From assembly GCA_021737695.1 (NCBI GenBank), contig JAIPDL010000017.1:1-53539 (forward strand): DNA of 53,539 bases, read 5' to 3'. Under the pieces are notes generated by a model. It did no database searches and was not told the origin of the DNA. It saw nothing but the letters and a program-made list of their open reading frames with translations. Position 1 is the stretch's first letter. Every line of letters starts with the position of its first letter. Made by a program: the position numbers and the translations under genes. This document shows positions 16,393 to 25,967 of the stretch, in pieces. Source of the DNA: Desulfotignum sp. (GTDB taxonomy: Bacteria > Desulfobacterota > Desulfobacteria > Desulfobacterales > Desulfobacteraceae).

Positions 16393-17931
16393 TTAACTGG
16401 TCTCTTGAATCTGATCGACAATGCTAAAAAATGCATCCACGACCTGGGAATCGAACTGAGTGCCTGAATTGTCACGAATTGTTTTGAGTACGCGGCTCAT
16501 TTCCATTTCCTTTCTATAGGGACGATCCGATGCCATGGCATCAAAACAATCCGCCACAGACATAATCCGGGCCAGCTTGGGAATAGCCTCTCCTGCAAGT
16601 CCATCCGGATATCCTTTTCCATCAAACCGTTCATGGTGGTGTCGGATAATATCCACCTCCCGGTCCCACAATCCCAGATTGCTTATAATGTCAGCACCAA
16701 TGGCAGGATGCGCCTTAATTTTTTCAAATTCATCATCCGTCAACCGACCGGGCTTGAGCAGAATATCATCCCGGATACCGATTTTACCGATATCATGCAG
16801 CATACCGGCAACATTGATCACATCCAGTTCTTCTTCACCGCATCCCATTTCCATGGCGATCATGCGGGCATATCTGGCCACCCGGGTGGAATGTCGGCGG
16901 GTATAAAAATCTCTGACTTCCAGGGCCGTAACAAATGCAAACAAGGTGGCAAACAGATTATCATAAATATTTTCATACAACGCGACATTTTCAATGGCAC
17001 CCGCTGCTTTTTGGGTGATAAAACTCAGGTAATAGATATCTTTTTCTTTAAAAGTCCGGTCTTTGTCAAAAATGAATGCGGACGCCACGCCAAACACATT
17101 TTCCCGAATCTTCAACGGCACCACCATAACGGATTGAACCGCCGGATCCATCCGGCTGTTTTCAGCAGTATCCCGTATCAGCCGGGGAAGTGATCCCTTT
17201 GCCACACTTTCTTTAATATACATTTGAACAGGATCAGGGATATCGGATGCAAAATGATCGGGCACGTGTAAAACACCATTTTCAGGACAGGCACTGGCTA
17301 CCTGAATCAGAGTCAACGCTTTTTCAGAAAAAATATGAAAAAACACCTTGTCTGCATGAAGTTCTTCCACACCCAATTGTACGACTTTGTTGAAAATATC
17401 ATGACTGGAATCCGCCGACGAAAAGTCCTCCATGACCCGATTCAGGGTGTTGACCTCTTCCACCCGTTCCTCTAACTGCACATTCAACTCTTTGAGTCGT
17501 GTCTGGCGGGCCACCTCTTCCTTGAGGATCAGATTTTCCACAAACAGTTCACGCTCTCTGAGAATCCGCCGAAGTGTCAATTCCATCTGCTCAAGGTTCA
17601 CTGGTTTGATGAGATAATCCACCACACCGTTTTTAAGGGTCTGAATGGTATTTTCCAAAGACGGATATCCAGTCATCACCACCACCGGCAGCGTGTTTTC
17701 GATCTGCCGTATTCGTTCGGCCAGTTCAAGACCATCCATCACCGGCATATTGATATCTGTAAAAATACAGGCGATCTGGGGCACCTCATTTATGATATCC
17801 AGAGCGTCGGCACCGTTTTCAGCCGTATAAACTTCATACCCCTTTCTCATAAAATACTCTTCGGTCACTTCCCGAATAGCCTCTTCATCATCCACCACCA
17901 AAAGCTTTATGGGGTTGTCGGTCATCGTCAT
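16393..17931 (-). CDS. response regulator with GAF and HD-GYP domains
   Basis: A 512-residue cytoplasmic signalling protein. Residues about 8-120 are a receiver domain with the phosphoacceptor aspartate in IFTDINMPVMDG, MTGYPS and the conserved lysine in YLIKPVN. A coiled-coil segment (about 130-165) leads to a GAF-like domain (about 170-310). The C-terminal HD-GYP domain has HDIGKIGI, the RHHHERFDGKGYPDGL block containing the GYP triad, and VADCFDAM. HD-GYP proteins hydrolyse cyclic di-GMP, and all motifs look intact. No cognate histidine kinase is adjacent, so the input is unknown. It is divergent from the Lrp-type regulator across a 239-base AT-rich spacer. Confidence 0.93.
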   Translation of the reverse strand: MTMTDNPIKLLVVDDEEAIREVTEEYFMRKGYEVYTAENGADALDIINEVPQIACIFTDINMPVMDGLELAERIRQIENTLPVVVMTGYPSLENTIQTLKNGVVDYLIKPVNLEQMELTLRRILRERELFVENLILKEEVARQTRLKELNVQLEERVEEVNTLNRVMEDFSSADSSHDIFNKVVQLGVEELHADKVFFHIFSEKALTLIQVASACPENGVLHVPDHFASDIPDPVQMYIKESVAKGSLPRLIRDTAENSRMDPAVQSVMVVPLKIRENVFGVASAFIFDKDRTFKEKDIYYLSFITQKAAGAIENVALYENIYDNLFATLFAFVTALEVRDFYTRRHSTRVARYARMIAMEMGCGEEELDVINVAGMLHDIGKIGIRDDILLKPGRLTDDEFEKIKAHPAIGADIISNLGLWDREVDIIRHHHERFDGKGYPDGLAGEAIPKLARIMSVADCFDAMASDRPYRKEMEMSRVLKTIRDNSGTQFDSQVVDAFFSIVDQIQETS

Positions 17932-18097
17932 ATCCCATACCTGTCTGCAAATAAATTTTTATGATTTCACTTTGATCTTCTTCTTCAAATGTGTATAGGA
18001 AAGGATCTATTTAATCAACAAAAAAACAAAACAATCGTACAAACCGATCCAAAATGAATATAATTCTATATTATATCAAAATATAAATCATTTGTTC

Positions 18098-18126
18098 TTG
18101 ACAAAGAAAAATATTAAAAATATTAT
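18098..18126 (+). promoter_or_regulatory. strong sigma70-type promoter upstream of the Lrp-type regulator
   Basis: TTGACA (18098-18103), a 17-base A-rich spacer and TATTAT (18121-18126) match the consensus closely. It lies within a very AT-rich stretch (about 17990-18150) that could also hold the regulator's own binding sites. The predicted transcript would start about 35-40 bases before the ATG at 18171. Confidence 0.78.
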
Positions 18127-18170
18127 TTCCCATATTTGATAAATTAGCTCTGTAAAATGGAATGACACCC

Positions 18171-18629
18171 ATGGACAAAATTGATATACAGATTCTGCAG
18201 ATTCTGCAGAAAAAAGCAAGAATTCCCAATGTCGAGGTGGCCAGAACCATCGGCATGGCGCCGTCCGCCGTGCTGGAACGTATCAAAAAACTGGAGGCAT
18301 CCGGGGTGATTCAGGGATATGAGGTCCGACTCAATGCGGACATGTTTCATCGTGCCATGGTGGCGTTTATAGAAATCACTGTAACAGATCCAAGCGATTT
18401 TCCGGAAATCGGTGACGCCCTGGCCGCCATCGATCAGGTTCAAGAGGTTCATTATCTGGCCGGTCAGGACTGTCTGATGATCAAGCTCAGGGTCAAGGAC
18501 AACAGAGAACTGGAATCCCTTTTGTTAACCCGGATCAACAACATTCAGGCCGTGTCATCCATCCGGACCCGTATTGCACTTTCCACTTTCAAAGAAAGTG
18601 CCAAAATCGCCATTGACATCACTTCTTGA
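18171..18629 (+). CDS. Lrp/AsnC-family transcriptional regulator
   Basis: A 152-residue regulator. It has an N-terminal winged helix-turn-helix (MDKIDIQILQILQKKARIPN, then VARTIGMAPSAVLERIKKLE with the recognition helix) and a C-terminal RAM ligand-binding domain ending in the SSIRTRIALSTFKES segment. Such proteins sense amino acids and control amino-acid metabolism genes. An in-frame ATG nine bases upstream is possible. It lies just upstream of lysA in the same orientation (79 bases apart), so lysine or another amino acid is a reasonable ligand guess, but that is inference. Confidence 0.92.
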   Translation: MDKIDIQILQILQKKARIPNVEVARTIGMAPSAVLERIKKLEASGVIQGYEVRLNADMFHRAMVAFIEITVTDPSDFPEIGDALAAIDQVQEVHYLAGQDCLMIKLRVKDNRELESLLLTRINNIQAVSSIRTRIALSTFKESAKIAIDITS

Positions 18630-18708
18630 TCTTGATGCTTTTTGCCTGATTTAAGTTGCACAGCACCTCAATGTTCACAACCCAATTTATTTTTCAAGGA
18701 AATCAACC

Positions 18709-19971
18709 ATGCCCATGTCAGACGCGTTTAAAAAAAAATTGTCCCGGATACTGCCGGACATTGCCGCAACGTTTGGCACCCCGTTTCATATTTATGATGA
18801 GACCGGAATCTGCAACACCTGCGACCGTCTCAACGCCGCATTCGCATCCCTGAAAGGATTCAGGGAATATTTTGCGGTCAAAGCTCTGCCGAATCCGTCG
18901 ATCATGACGCTTCTCAAGCAAAAAGGATTCGGCTTTGACTGCAGTTCAGTTCCGGAACTGGTTCTGGCCAGGAAAATCGGATCCGCCGGCGAAGATATCA
19001 TGTTCACTTCCAACAATACATGTACCGCTCAGTTTCAAACCGCCATGGACCACGGTGGATCTATTTTGAACCTGGATGATTTCTCGTTGATCCAAAAACT
19101 GCCCGGGGTTCCGGAACTGATCTGTTTCCGATACAATCCCGGACCTGAAAGATCCGGCAATCATATCATCGGCAACCCGGTGGAAGCCAAATACGGACTG
19201 ACCCGGGACCAGCTTTACACCGCCTATGATACTGCCGACCGCATGGGCGTCAAACGGTTTGGCATTCATACCATGCTGGCATCCAATGAATTGAATCACA
19301 CCTATATGATGGAGACCGCAGACATGCTTTTAAATGTCATTTCCGACCTTCATCAAAAATTGTCCATTCAATTTGAATTCATCAATATCGGCGGAGGGCT
19401 GGGCATTCCCTACGCGCCCAGCGACACCCCATTTGATCTGGCTGCCATGGCACAGGGCGTTACCCAATCTTTGGATCAATTCAAAAAAGCCACCGGCTGG
19501 GTCCCCAGACTGTATATGGAAAGCGGTCGTTTTATCACCGGCCCCCATGGCGCTCTGATCACCAAGGTCATCAACCACAAGCAGATTTACCGGAATTATG
19601 TGGGCGTGGATGCATCCATGTCCGCTTTGATGCGGCCGGGAATATACGGGGCCTACCACCATGTTCACATCCATGGGAAAGAACATCTGCCGGCAGTCGG
19701 GCCGGTGGATGTGGTGGGCGGATTGTGCGAGAATAACGATAAATTCGCGATTCAGCGGCCATTGCCTGAAACCTGTGAAGGTGATTTTGTGGTCATCCAC
19801 GATACCGGGGCTCACGGCCAGTCCATGGGGTTCAATTACAACGGTCATTTACGTCCCAAAGAACTGATGCTGAAAAAAGACGGCAGTGTCGTTCTGATCC
19901 GCCGGGCTGAGACCATGGCCGATTATTTTGCCACCCTGGAATTTGAACCCCGTATCCTGCCGGCACCATGA
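18709..19971 (+). CDS. lysA: diaminopimelate decarboxylase-type PLP enzyme
   Basis: A 420-residue fold-III PLP decarboxylase, probably converting meso-diaminopimelate to lysine. The PLP lysine lies in YFAVKALPNPSIM and the phosphate-binding loop in NIGGGLGIPY. The C-terminal catalytic cysteine lies in VVGGLCENNDKFA, where most LysA have CES/CETGD, and the final signature is DTGAHGQSMGFNYNGHLRP. The CENND variant and the histidine in GAHGQSM differ from E. coli LysA, so a related carboxylase for another diamino acid cannot be ruled out. AAGGA lies before the ATG. An Lrp-type regulator lies upstream and a cutA remnant follows. Confidence 0.85.
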   Translation: MPMSDAFKKKLSRILPDIAATFGTPFHIYDETGICNTCDRLNAAFASLKGFREYFAVKALPNPSIMTLLKQKGFGFDCSSVPELVLARKIGSAGEDIMFTSNNTCTAQFQTAMDHGGSILNLDDFSLIQKLPGVPELICFRYNPGPERSGNHIIGNPVEAKYGLTRDQLYTAYDTADRMGVKRFGIHTMLASNELNHTYMMETADMLLNVISDLHQKLSIQFEFINIGGGLGIPYAPSDTPFDLAAMAQGVTQSLDQFKKATGWVPRLYMESGRFITGPHGALITKVINHKQIYRNYVGVDASMSALMRPGIYGAYHHVHIHGKEHLPAVGPVDVVGGLCENNDKFAIQRPLPETCEGDFVVIHDTGAHGQSMGFNYNGHLRPKELMLKKDGSVVLIRRAETMADYFATLEFEPRILPAP

Positions 19972-20014
19972 CCGGAAACAGGCACGGGTTATCAATTCAG
20001 AATAAGGAGAGATC

Positions 20015-20105
20015 ATGACCCACTGTATGGTTCTTGTTACCTGTAAAGACGAGACTGAGGCCCGTTCACTGGCATCCAGGATCGTGCATGACAAACTGGC
20101 GGCCG
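20015..20105 (+). pseudogene. cutA: 5' remnant of a cutA-like divalent-cation tolerance gene
   Basis: A strong ribosome site (AAGGAG) and ATG start a frame beginning MTHCMVLVTCKDETEARSLA, which continues to HDKLAA. This matches the first strand and helix of CutA1 ([20 protein letters not shown] and LAEKLAA in E. coli). After about 30 codons the similarity stops and the frame runs on as the antisense of the TPR gene until a stop at 20272. CutA is normally about 105-115 residues and forms a trimer, so this cannot make a folded subunit. The break point, near 20105, is only a few bases from the TPR gene's stop codon at 20112. A deletion or rearrangement there is the simplest explanation. Confidence 0.7.
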
Positions 20106-20111
20106 ACCCGA

Positions 20112-20963
20112 CTAATCCGGAATTTTCTTTGACACCCATGCGCTGGCCGCCTTTGGATCCGTATCTGTCACCCGGGCCTTTGCCAGGGAATAAACCAGGG
20201 CCTTGTCCCGGTCCTTTTGAGCCACCGCACACCAGAGCAGGCCGGACAGTGCGCCCACGCCTTTGTCATTGAAGGTCCGGGCGGTTTCAAAACATGATTC
20301 CGCCCGGACGATCTCCTGATTTTTATACAATGCCCATCCCAGAAGGTCATGGGCCAGATAAGAACGGGGTGATACCTCCACAGCCCGGTCAAACCAGGTC
20401 AAATCGATCAGATCCCCGGCACTGTCCGTTTGGGATAGATAATTCAGATACAGAGTTTCCAGCCCCCGGCCCAGGCAGTCCAGCCCTTCCGGGGTGATCC
20501 ACTCCGGCCAGAAAACAGTGTCGGTCCGGGGAAATGCGAGACCGGCGTTACCAAGCCATTGTTGAAACCGATGCCTGAAATCCACTATCCCGTCATCTAA
20601 AGACACCGGCAAAGTGATGTTATAATCCGGCCCCTGAATATCATGAAGGACCATGCGGATCTGCAATATCTCATCTTCGTGTGAATATCCCCCGGTCAAC
20701 CAGTACCGGACATTTTCCTGTTTCCCTAATGCCTGAATATCGGGCAAAGGGGGAGTGCCCCGGCAATATGCCGTGAAGGCTGTTTCATCCTGAAATATTT
20801 TTTTCACCCGCCATCCGAACCAGCACTCCGTCAGTTCAGGATGAACCCCGAAAAGGTTTCCCAGCAAAAAATGAATCCCCAAACCCGCACCATCAAAAGA
20901 CCCGCTTGAATCGGGCACCAGCGGCATGACAATGAGCCGTGGCTTTTGAACCTTGTTCATCAT
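20112..20963 (-). CDS. conserved protein of unknown function with TPR-like C-terminus
   Basis: A 283-residue soluble protein. The N-terminal half begins MMNKVQKPRLIVMPLVPDSS and contains a glycine-rich GAGLGIHFLLGNLFG. The C-terminal half (about 190-270) looks like two tetratricopeptide repeats, with YLAHDLLGWALYKNQEIVRA followed by AESCFETARTFNDKGVGALS. The ATG at 20963 is preceded by AAAGGA at good spacing; the frame extends upstream but that part is low-complexity and has no ribosome site. No catalytic motif is visible. A protein-interaction role is inferred only from the repeats. Its 3' end faces the truncated cutA. Confidence 0.75.
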   Translation of the reverse strand: MMNKVQKPRLIVMPLVPDSSGSFDGAGLGIHFLLGNLFGVHPELTECWFGWRVKKIFQDETAFTAYCRGTPPLPDIQALGKQENVRYWLTGGYSHEDEILQIRMVLHDIQGPDYNITLPVSLDDGIVDFRHRFQQWLGNAGLAFPRTDTVFWPEWITPEGLDCLGRGLETLYLNYLSQTDSAGDLIDLTWFDRAVEVSPRSYLAHDLLGWALYKNQEIVRAESCFETARTFNDKGVGALSGLLWCAVAQKDRDKALVYSLAKARVTDTDPKAASAWVSKKIPD

Positions 20964-21129
20964 AATTTTCCTTTCATCAATTGATCCAACTGAATCCCAT
21001 GACATGAAAAAACAGCAACTTCCTGGTAGTGATTCCCTGGTGATCCTTATTTTTTCTGTACTTTGCCCCAAAAGTATTTCATAATGACAGGCGTTGAGTC
21101 CAACGCTTTTTTACAGGAGAAAAAAATTC

Positions 21130-22986
21130 ATGAATCTCAGGGATGTCTGCCCGAAAAAACTCCTCACACCGGAAGAAAGTGTCAAAAAAATAAAAAACGG
21201 GAGTCGGGTATTTATCGGGACAGGCTGTGGAGAACCCCAGCAACTGATCAAAGCCATGGTGGAAAACCAGAGCGCCCAGGATATCATCGTGTACCAGATG
21301 CTGTCATCCTCTCTGTCAAAATATATTCATGATAAAAGATTTCTATCCCGGTTTTCCATCAAATTGTTTTTCATTTCCGTACTCATGCGCCAGTCTGCAT
21401 TTGAAGGAAAAATCGATTATATCCCGGTGTATCTGTCCCAGATTCCCAAAATTTTCGAACACCGGGAAATCGGCCTGGATGTGGCCCTGATCCAGGTATG
21501 CCCGCCGGACAAACACGGGTATTGCTCTCTTGGCATATCCGTGGATATCACGCTGTCGGGAATGAAAAATGCCGACCTGGTCATCGCCCAGGTCAACCCG
21601 CAGATGCCCCGGACCTGGGGGGATTCCGTGGTACACATCGATGAAATCGATTTTCTGGTGGAATATGATGAACCCATACTGGAATCTTTGGCCACCCAGA
21701 AAAACCAGAAGGTCATCGAACGTATCGGGCATTATGTCAATATGCTGGTGGATGATGGTGCCACACTCCAGATTGGTTTCGGGCATCTGCCCGATGCAGT
21801 GATGCCGTATCTGGCCGACAAAAAAGATCTGGGCATCCACACCCAGGTCATCACCGACGGGCTGCTGCCGTTGTTTCATAAAAAAGTGATCACCAACCGG
21901 AAAAAAAACTATCTGCCGGATCGGGTGGTTGCCTCGTTGTGCATGGGATCCAAAGTCTTATACGATTATGTGGACAACAACCCCATGTTTTATTTCAAAT
22001 CATCGGAATTTGTCAATGATCCCAATGTGATCGCCAAAAACGACCGGCTCATCTCCATCAGTTCGGCCCTGGAAGTGGATCTGACTGGTCAGGTGTGTAC
22101 AGACTCCAAGGGATACCTGTTTTACAGCGGTATCGGAGACCAGGTGGATTTTATCCGGGGATCGGCCATGTCCGAGGGCGGATTTTCAATTATTATTATC
22201 CCGTCCACAGCTCAGAATGATACGGTGTCCCGTATCGTGCCCCATTTAAGTGAAGGTGCCGGCGTGGCCACCACCCGGGGCGACATCGATATCATTGTCA
22301 CGGAATACGGCATCGCGGAAATGCGGCGGAAAAGCATTTACCAGCGGGTCATGGAGCTGGCCCAGATCGCCCATCCCAAATTCAGAAAAGAGTTGATTGA
22401 AGAAGCCAAGAAACGCCATTATATCTTTCCGGATCAGGTGCCGCCCACCAGCCAGGACCTGATGTTTCTGGATTCCTATCATTATTCTTTGAAACTGGAC
22501 AACGGCAAGGATATCAATTTCCGTCCTCTGCTGCCCTCCGATGAATTCGAATCCCGGCATTTTTACTATTCGTTACAGGAAGACTCCATTTATTACCGGT
22601 TTTTCAACAAACGCAAAGTGTTTTCCAGGGAAATGCTCCAGCAGCAATGGGCTGAGGTAGATTATCGAAGAAACATGACGTTGATCGGGGTCATGCAGGC
22701 CGGGCAGCGCAAACAGATCGTGGCCATCGGTTCCTATGCCGAAGCCACGGAAAATGCCGCAGAGGTCGCTTTTCTGGTCAAAGAAAACCTCCACGGCATG
22801 GGCATTGCCTCTTTTCTCCTGAAAACTCTGGAAAAAATTGCCAAAGAAAACAATTACACCCGGTTCATTGCCACGGTACTTGCGGAAAACCGTAAAATGC
22901 TCAAAGTATTTCAAAAAAGGTATCCCCACGCCAAATTCATTCGTTCCGGCAGTGGAGAGATCGAAGTGGAAATGCCCTTTGAGTAA
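21130..22986 (+). CDS. acetyl-CoA hydrolase/CoA-transferase fused to a GNAT domain
   Basis: A 618-residue two-domain protein. Residues about 1-430 are a class I CoA-transferase / acetyl-CoA hydrolase domain. The catalytic glutamate lies in ISSALEVDLTGQVCTDSKG, and GVATTRGDIDIIVTEYG completes the CoA site. Residues about 455-618 are a GNAT acetyltransferase domain with ENLHGMGIASFLLKTLEKIA as its acetyl-CoA loop. Enzymes of this layout occur in anaerobes; the transferase part handles short acyl-CoA and the GNAT part may acetylate the protein itself or act as a sensor. AGGAG lies ten bases before the ATG. It converges with an acyl-CoA synthetase, suggesting shared acyl-CoA metabolism. Confidence 0.88.
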   Translation: MNLRDVCPKKLLTPEESVKKIKNGSRVFIGTGCGEPQQLIKAMVENQSAQDIIVYQMLSSSLSKYIHDKRFLSRFSIKLFFISVLMRQSAFEGKIDYIPVYLSQIPKIFEHREIGLDVALIQVCPPDKHGYCSLGISVDITLSGMKNADLVIAQVNPQMPRTWGDSVVHIDEIDFLVEYDEPILESLATQKNQKVIERIGHYVNMLVDDGATLQIGFGHLPDAVMPYLADKKDLGIHTQVITDGLLPLFHKKVITNRKKNYLPDRVVASLCMGSKVLYDYVDNNPMFYFKSSEFVNDPNVIAKNDRLISISSALEVDLTGQVCTDSKGYLFYSGIGDQVDFIRGSAMSEGGFSIIIIPSTAQNDTVSRIVPHLSEGAGVATTRGDIDIIVTEYGIAEMRRKSIYQRVMELAQIAHPKFRKELIEEAKKRHYIFPDQVPPTSQDLMFLDSYHYSLKLDNGKDINFRPLLPSDEFESRHFYYSLQEDSIYYRFFNKRKVFSREMLQQQWAEVDYRRNMTLIGVMQAGQRKQIVAIGSYAEATENAAEVAFLVKENLHGMGIASFLLKTLEKIAKENNYTRFIATVLAENRKMLKVFQKRYPHAKFIRSGSGEIEVEMPFE

Positions 22987-22995
22987 AACAGATCC

Positions 22996-24759
22996 CTATT
23001 TCCTGTTTTTGGAACTCAACTCTGGAAAATCCCAGTAAAAGTATTCCTTGAAATGACCGGACCCGGCCGGGTCCGATTTGGAAGCGGTCATTTCCCGCAG
23101 CTCAATGCGCCGGATCTTTCCGGAGATGGTTTTGGGCACTTCCGTCACAAACTCGATGATTCTGGGGATCTTGAATTTTGCCAGAATATTTGTGGTATGC
23201 TTGAACAGCTCCAGGGCAAGCTCCCGGTTTCCCTCAATGCCTGAATTTAGAATCACATATGCCTTGACAAGCTGATATCTCTGGGGATCCGGAGCCCCCA
23301 CCACCGCAGCTTCCGCCACGGCCGGATGCTCGATCAGGGCGCTTTCCACCTCAAAGGGACCGATACGGAAATCCGAGGATTTAATCACGTCATCAGCCCT
23401 TCCCACAAACCACCAGTACCCATCCGCATCAAACGAAGCCCGGTCTCCGGTGTAATAAAAATGATCCACAAACACGGAACTCATTTTCTCGGGATTTCCG
23501 ATATATTCAGAAAACAGGCCGATGCCCCGCCACCGGTTCAGCTTGACGACGATATGCCCCACCGTATCCGGGGTGGTGATCTCGTTGCCTTCATCATCGG
23601 CCAGGGCCACATCATACATGAAAGACGGGATTCCGAATGATCCGGACCGCATTTTATCGACCATCCAGGGCGGGTTGCCGATCATGGCGGTGGATTCGGT
23701 CTGTCCATAAAAATCCCGGATCCGGGTGCCGGTGTATTTTTCCCACCGGTTGATCACATCCGGGTTCAAGGGCTCACCCGCAGATACAGACTGACGCAGT
23801 CCGGTCAACCGGACTGCGGACAGATCCGAATTCACAAACATTCGCCAGGCCGTGGGCGGGGCGCAGAACGTAGTGACATGATGGGTTTCCAGTGCCTTGA
23901 GATACTGTCCCGGATCCAGGGCTTCAAAGGAAAACGCCGTCACGGTGGCCCCCACATTAAAGGGCACAAAAAAAGAAGACCAGGACCATTTGGCCCAGCC
24001 GGGCGCACTCAGGTTATGATGGATATCGTCGGGTCTGACACCGATGATGACGCTGGTGGACAGATGGCCCAGGGGATAGGAAACGGCTGTATGTCCCACG
24101 CGTTTGGGAAGTCCCGTGGTGCCGGAGGTAAAAAAGCAGAATAAAATGTCATCGGACCGGGTGGGTGCGGCGGCAGCTTCCGTGGATTGCCGGAAAATCT
24201 CATCAAATCCGGTCCAGCCTTCTCTGGTGCCCAGCACCAGCTTGATTTTGGGATGGATACCGGTCTGTTCGGCCGCCTGATCGATAAATTCGGCACTGGC
24301 TTCATCGGCCAGTACCACATCCGGCGGGTAAGTTTCAAACCGGTACTCCATTTCCCGGGAAGTCATGGTCGTGGCTGTGGGAACCGCCACGATACCGGCT
24401 TTGATGCAGGCAAGGCTGGCAAACCACATTTCAGGGACCACCGGTGCCATCATATACATGTTCTGTTTGTGACCCACTCCGTTTTCCGTCAGAAAATTCA
24501 CCAGCTGGTTGGCTCTTTGCATCAATGCCAGATAGGTGAATGACCGGGTCTCGCCGGCATGAATATCATGCCAGATCAACGCAGTTTTATCAGGATGTTC
24601 CTTGACGTGAAAATCCTCAAAAATCTGTCCCGCCCAGTTGAAATGATCCGGAATCGGCATCTGGTTCAAGGTGTTAAAAAAGGATTTCGCCTTGTTTTCT
24701 TTCCGGGAATCATCCGCCATCTGGTTAATATGGATCAATTCCTGATAAAGTTCTTTCAT
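22996..24759 (-). CDS. acyl-CoA synthetase (AMP-forming)
   Basis: A 587-residue ANL-superfamily ligase that activates a carboxylic acid to its CoA thioester with ATP. The phosphate loop is CFFTSGTTGLPKRVGHT, the A5 motif reads IRDFYGQTESTAMIGN, A7 is YYTGDRASFDADGYWWFVGRADDVIKSS (hinge), and the C-terminal lysine lies in VPKTISGKIRRIELRE. The resemblance is to medium-chain or aromatic acid ligases (ACSM type). The ATG at 24759 has AAGGAG about eleven bases before it; a TTG seven codons upstream is less likely. The substrate is not determinable here. Confidence 0.9.
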   Translation of the reverse strand: MKELYQELIHINQMADDSRKENKAKSFFNTLNQMPIPDHFNWAGQIFEDFHVKEHPDKTALIWHDIHAGETRSFTYLALMQRANQLVNFLTENGVGHKQNMYMMAPVVPEMWFASLACIKAGIVAVPTATTMTSREMEYRFETYPPDVVLADEASAEFIDQAAEQTGIHPKIKLVLGTREGWTGFDEIFRQSTEAAAAPTRSDDILFCFFTSGTTGLPKRVGHTAVSYPLGHLSTSVIIGVRPDDIHHNLSAPGWAKWSWSSFFVPFNVGATVTAFSFEALDPGQYLKALETHHVTTFCAPPTAWRMFVNSDLSAVRLTGLRQSVSAGEPLNPDVINRWEKYTGTRIRDFYGQTESTAMIGNPPWMVDKMRSGSFGIPSFMYDVALADDEGNEITTPDTVGHIVVKLNRWRGIGLFSEYIGNPEKMSSVFVDHFYYTGDRASFDADGYWWFVGRADDVIKSSDFRIGPFEVESALIEHPAVAEAAVVGAPDPQRYQLVKAYVILNSGIEGNRELALELFKHTTNILAKFKIPRIIEFVTEVPKTISGKIRRIELREMTASKSDPAGSGHFKEYFYWDFPELSSKNRK

Positions 24760-24846
24760 ACCGGTAAACACTCCTTGCAATCCAATTAAATGTTATATAT
24801 AGCATCAGACTGAAACAAACTGCTTCATCGCACATGGTCATGACCC

Positions 24847-24874
24847 TTGTCAAGGCTTTGATACAACTTATAAC
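24847..24874 (+). promoter_or_regulatory. candidate sigma70 promoter of the Dus gene
   Basis: TTGTCA (24847-24852) and TATAAC (24869-24874) are separated by 16 bases. Each matches five of six consensus positions. The start of transcription would be about 20 bases before the ATG at 24902. Confidence 0.55.
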
Positions 24875-24901
24875 CAAAATTATGCAAGGTTGCCGCACGC
24901 T

Positions 24902-25867
24902 ATGACAGCCAATGATTTCACTCTGATACTGGCACCCCTTCAGGGATTTACAGATGTCACCTTCAGAAATGTATATGCCAGGCATTTTTCCGGAGTGGAT
25001 GAAGCCCTGGCCCCGTTTATCTCCACCATGGAGCACCAGCGACTCAAACCTTCCCGGATTAAGGATGTGGATCCTCAGCACAATCTGGCCCTTCCGCTCA
25101 TTCCCCAGATCCTGGGCAATGTGGCAGATGATTTTATATTTCTGGCCCGGCACCTGGCTGACATGGGGCATACCCAGGTCAACTGGAATCTGGGATGTCC
25201 CCATTCCAAAATCGCCAAAAAAATGCGCGGATCCGGCCTTTTGATGTATCCTGAGACCATTGATGCGCTTCTGGAAACCATCCTTGGGCAGATACCGGTA
25301 CCGCTGTCCGTGAAAATCCGTCTGGGCCGGCAGAACAAAGCAGAAATCCATCACCTGATCCGGGTTTTGAACCGCCACCCGCTGGATCATGTGATTCTCC
25401 ACCCCCGCACCGGGGTCCAGATGTACCGGGGGGAGGCGGATCTCGATGCGTTCGAGACTGCCATGGCCGCCTGTGTTCACCCCTTTGTGTATAACGGGGA
25501 TATAACAGACACCACCTTTTTTTCAATGGTAAGACAGCGGTTTCCCGGTATTTACCGGTTCATGATCGGCAGAGGCATTCTGGCCAATCCGTTTCTGCCC
25601 GAAGAGATCAAAGGCATTTTGTCAGACCCTGACCAGCGCCTGGCACGGCTAAAAAAATTTCACGATGATCTGGTGTCTGCCTATGCCGGCCGATTTTCCG
25701 GTCCCGGCCATCTGACCGGCCGCATGAAAGGGTTCTGGCATTATCTGGGGCCGTCATTCAAACACCACAAAACACCGTTGAAAAAAATCTTGCGATCCCC
25801 TTGTTTTGAGTCCTATTCAGCCCATGTGGCGGATTTTTTTAACTCCGGCCCGCAATGGGGTTCCTGA
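24902..25867 (+). CDS. tRNA-dihydrouridine synthase (DusC-like)
   Basis: A 321-residue flavin enzyme that reduces uridine in tRNA. The TIM-barrel start is LILAPLQGFTDVTFRNVYAR, the catalytic cysteine lies in VNWNLGCPHSKIAKKMRGSG, and the FMN-phosphate strands are VILHPRTGVQMYRG, VYNGDI and MIGRGILANPFL. It resembles the DusC/Dus-like branch more than the DusB enzyme coded at 28790. A TTG twelve bases upstream is a weaker alternative start. It stands alone on the plus strand behind a good promoter. Confidence 0.9.
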   Translation: MTANDFTLILAPLQGFTDVTFRNVYARHFSGVDEALAPFISTMEHQRLKPSRIKDVDPQHNLALPLIPQILGNVADDFIFLARHLADMGHTQVNWNLGCPHSKIAKKMRGSGLLMYPETIDALLETILGQIPVPLSVKIRLGRQNKAEIHHLIRVLNRHPLDHVILHPRTGVQMYRGEADLDAFETAMAACVHPFVYNGDITDTTFFSMVRQRFPGIYRFMIGRGILANPFLPEEIKGILSDPDQRLARLKKFHDDLVSAYAGRFSGPGHLTGRMKGFWHYLGPSFKHHKTPLKKILRSPCFESYSAHVADFFNSGPQWGS

Positions 25868-25967
25868 TCCTTTTGCCAGAAGGTTCCTGGCAGTATCCGG
25901 GACATCGATTTTTTATGAATCCACATTCACATTTGGCTTCCCATTAAAACACCCGTTTTACGAGCTG

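Noticed and set aside
20106..20272. Continuation of the cutA frame to the stop at 20272
   Set aside because: It is the antisense of the TPR gene, proline/glycine-rich, and unlike CutA.
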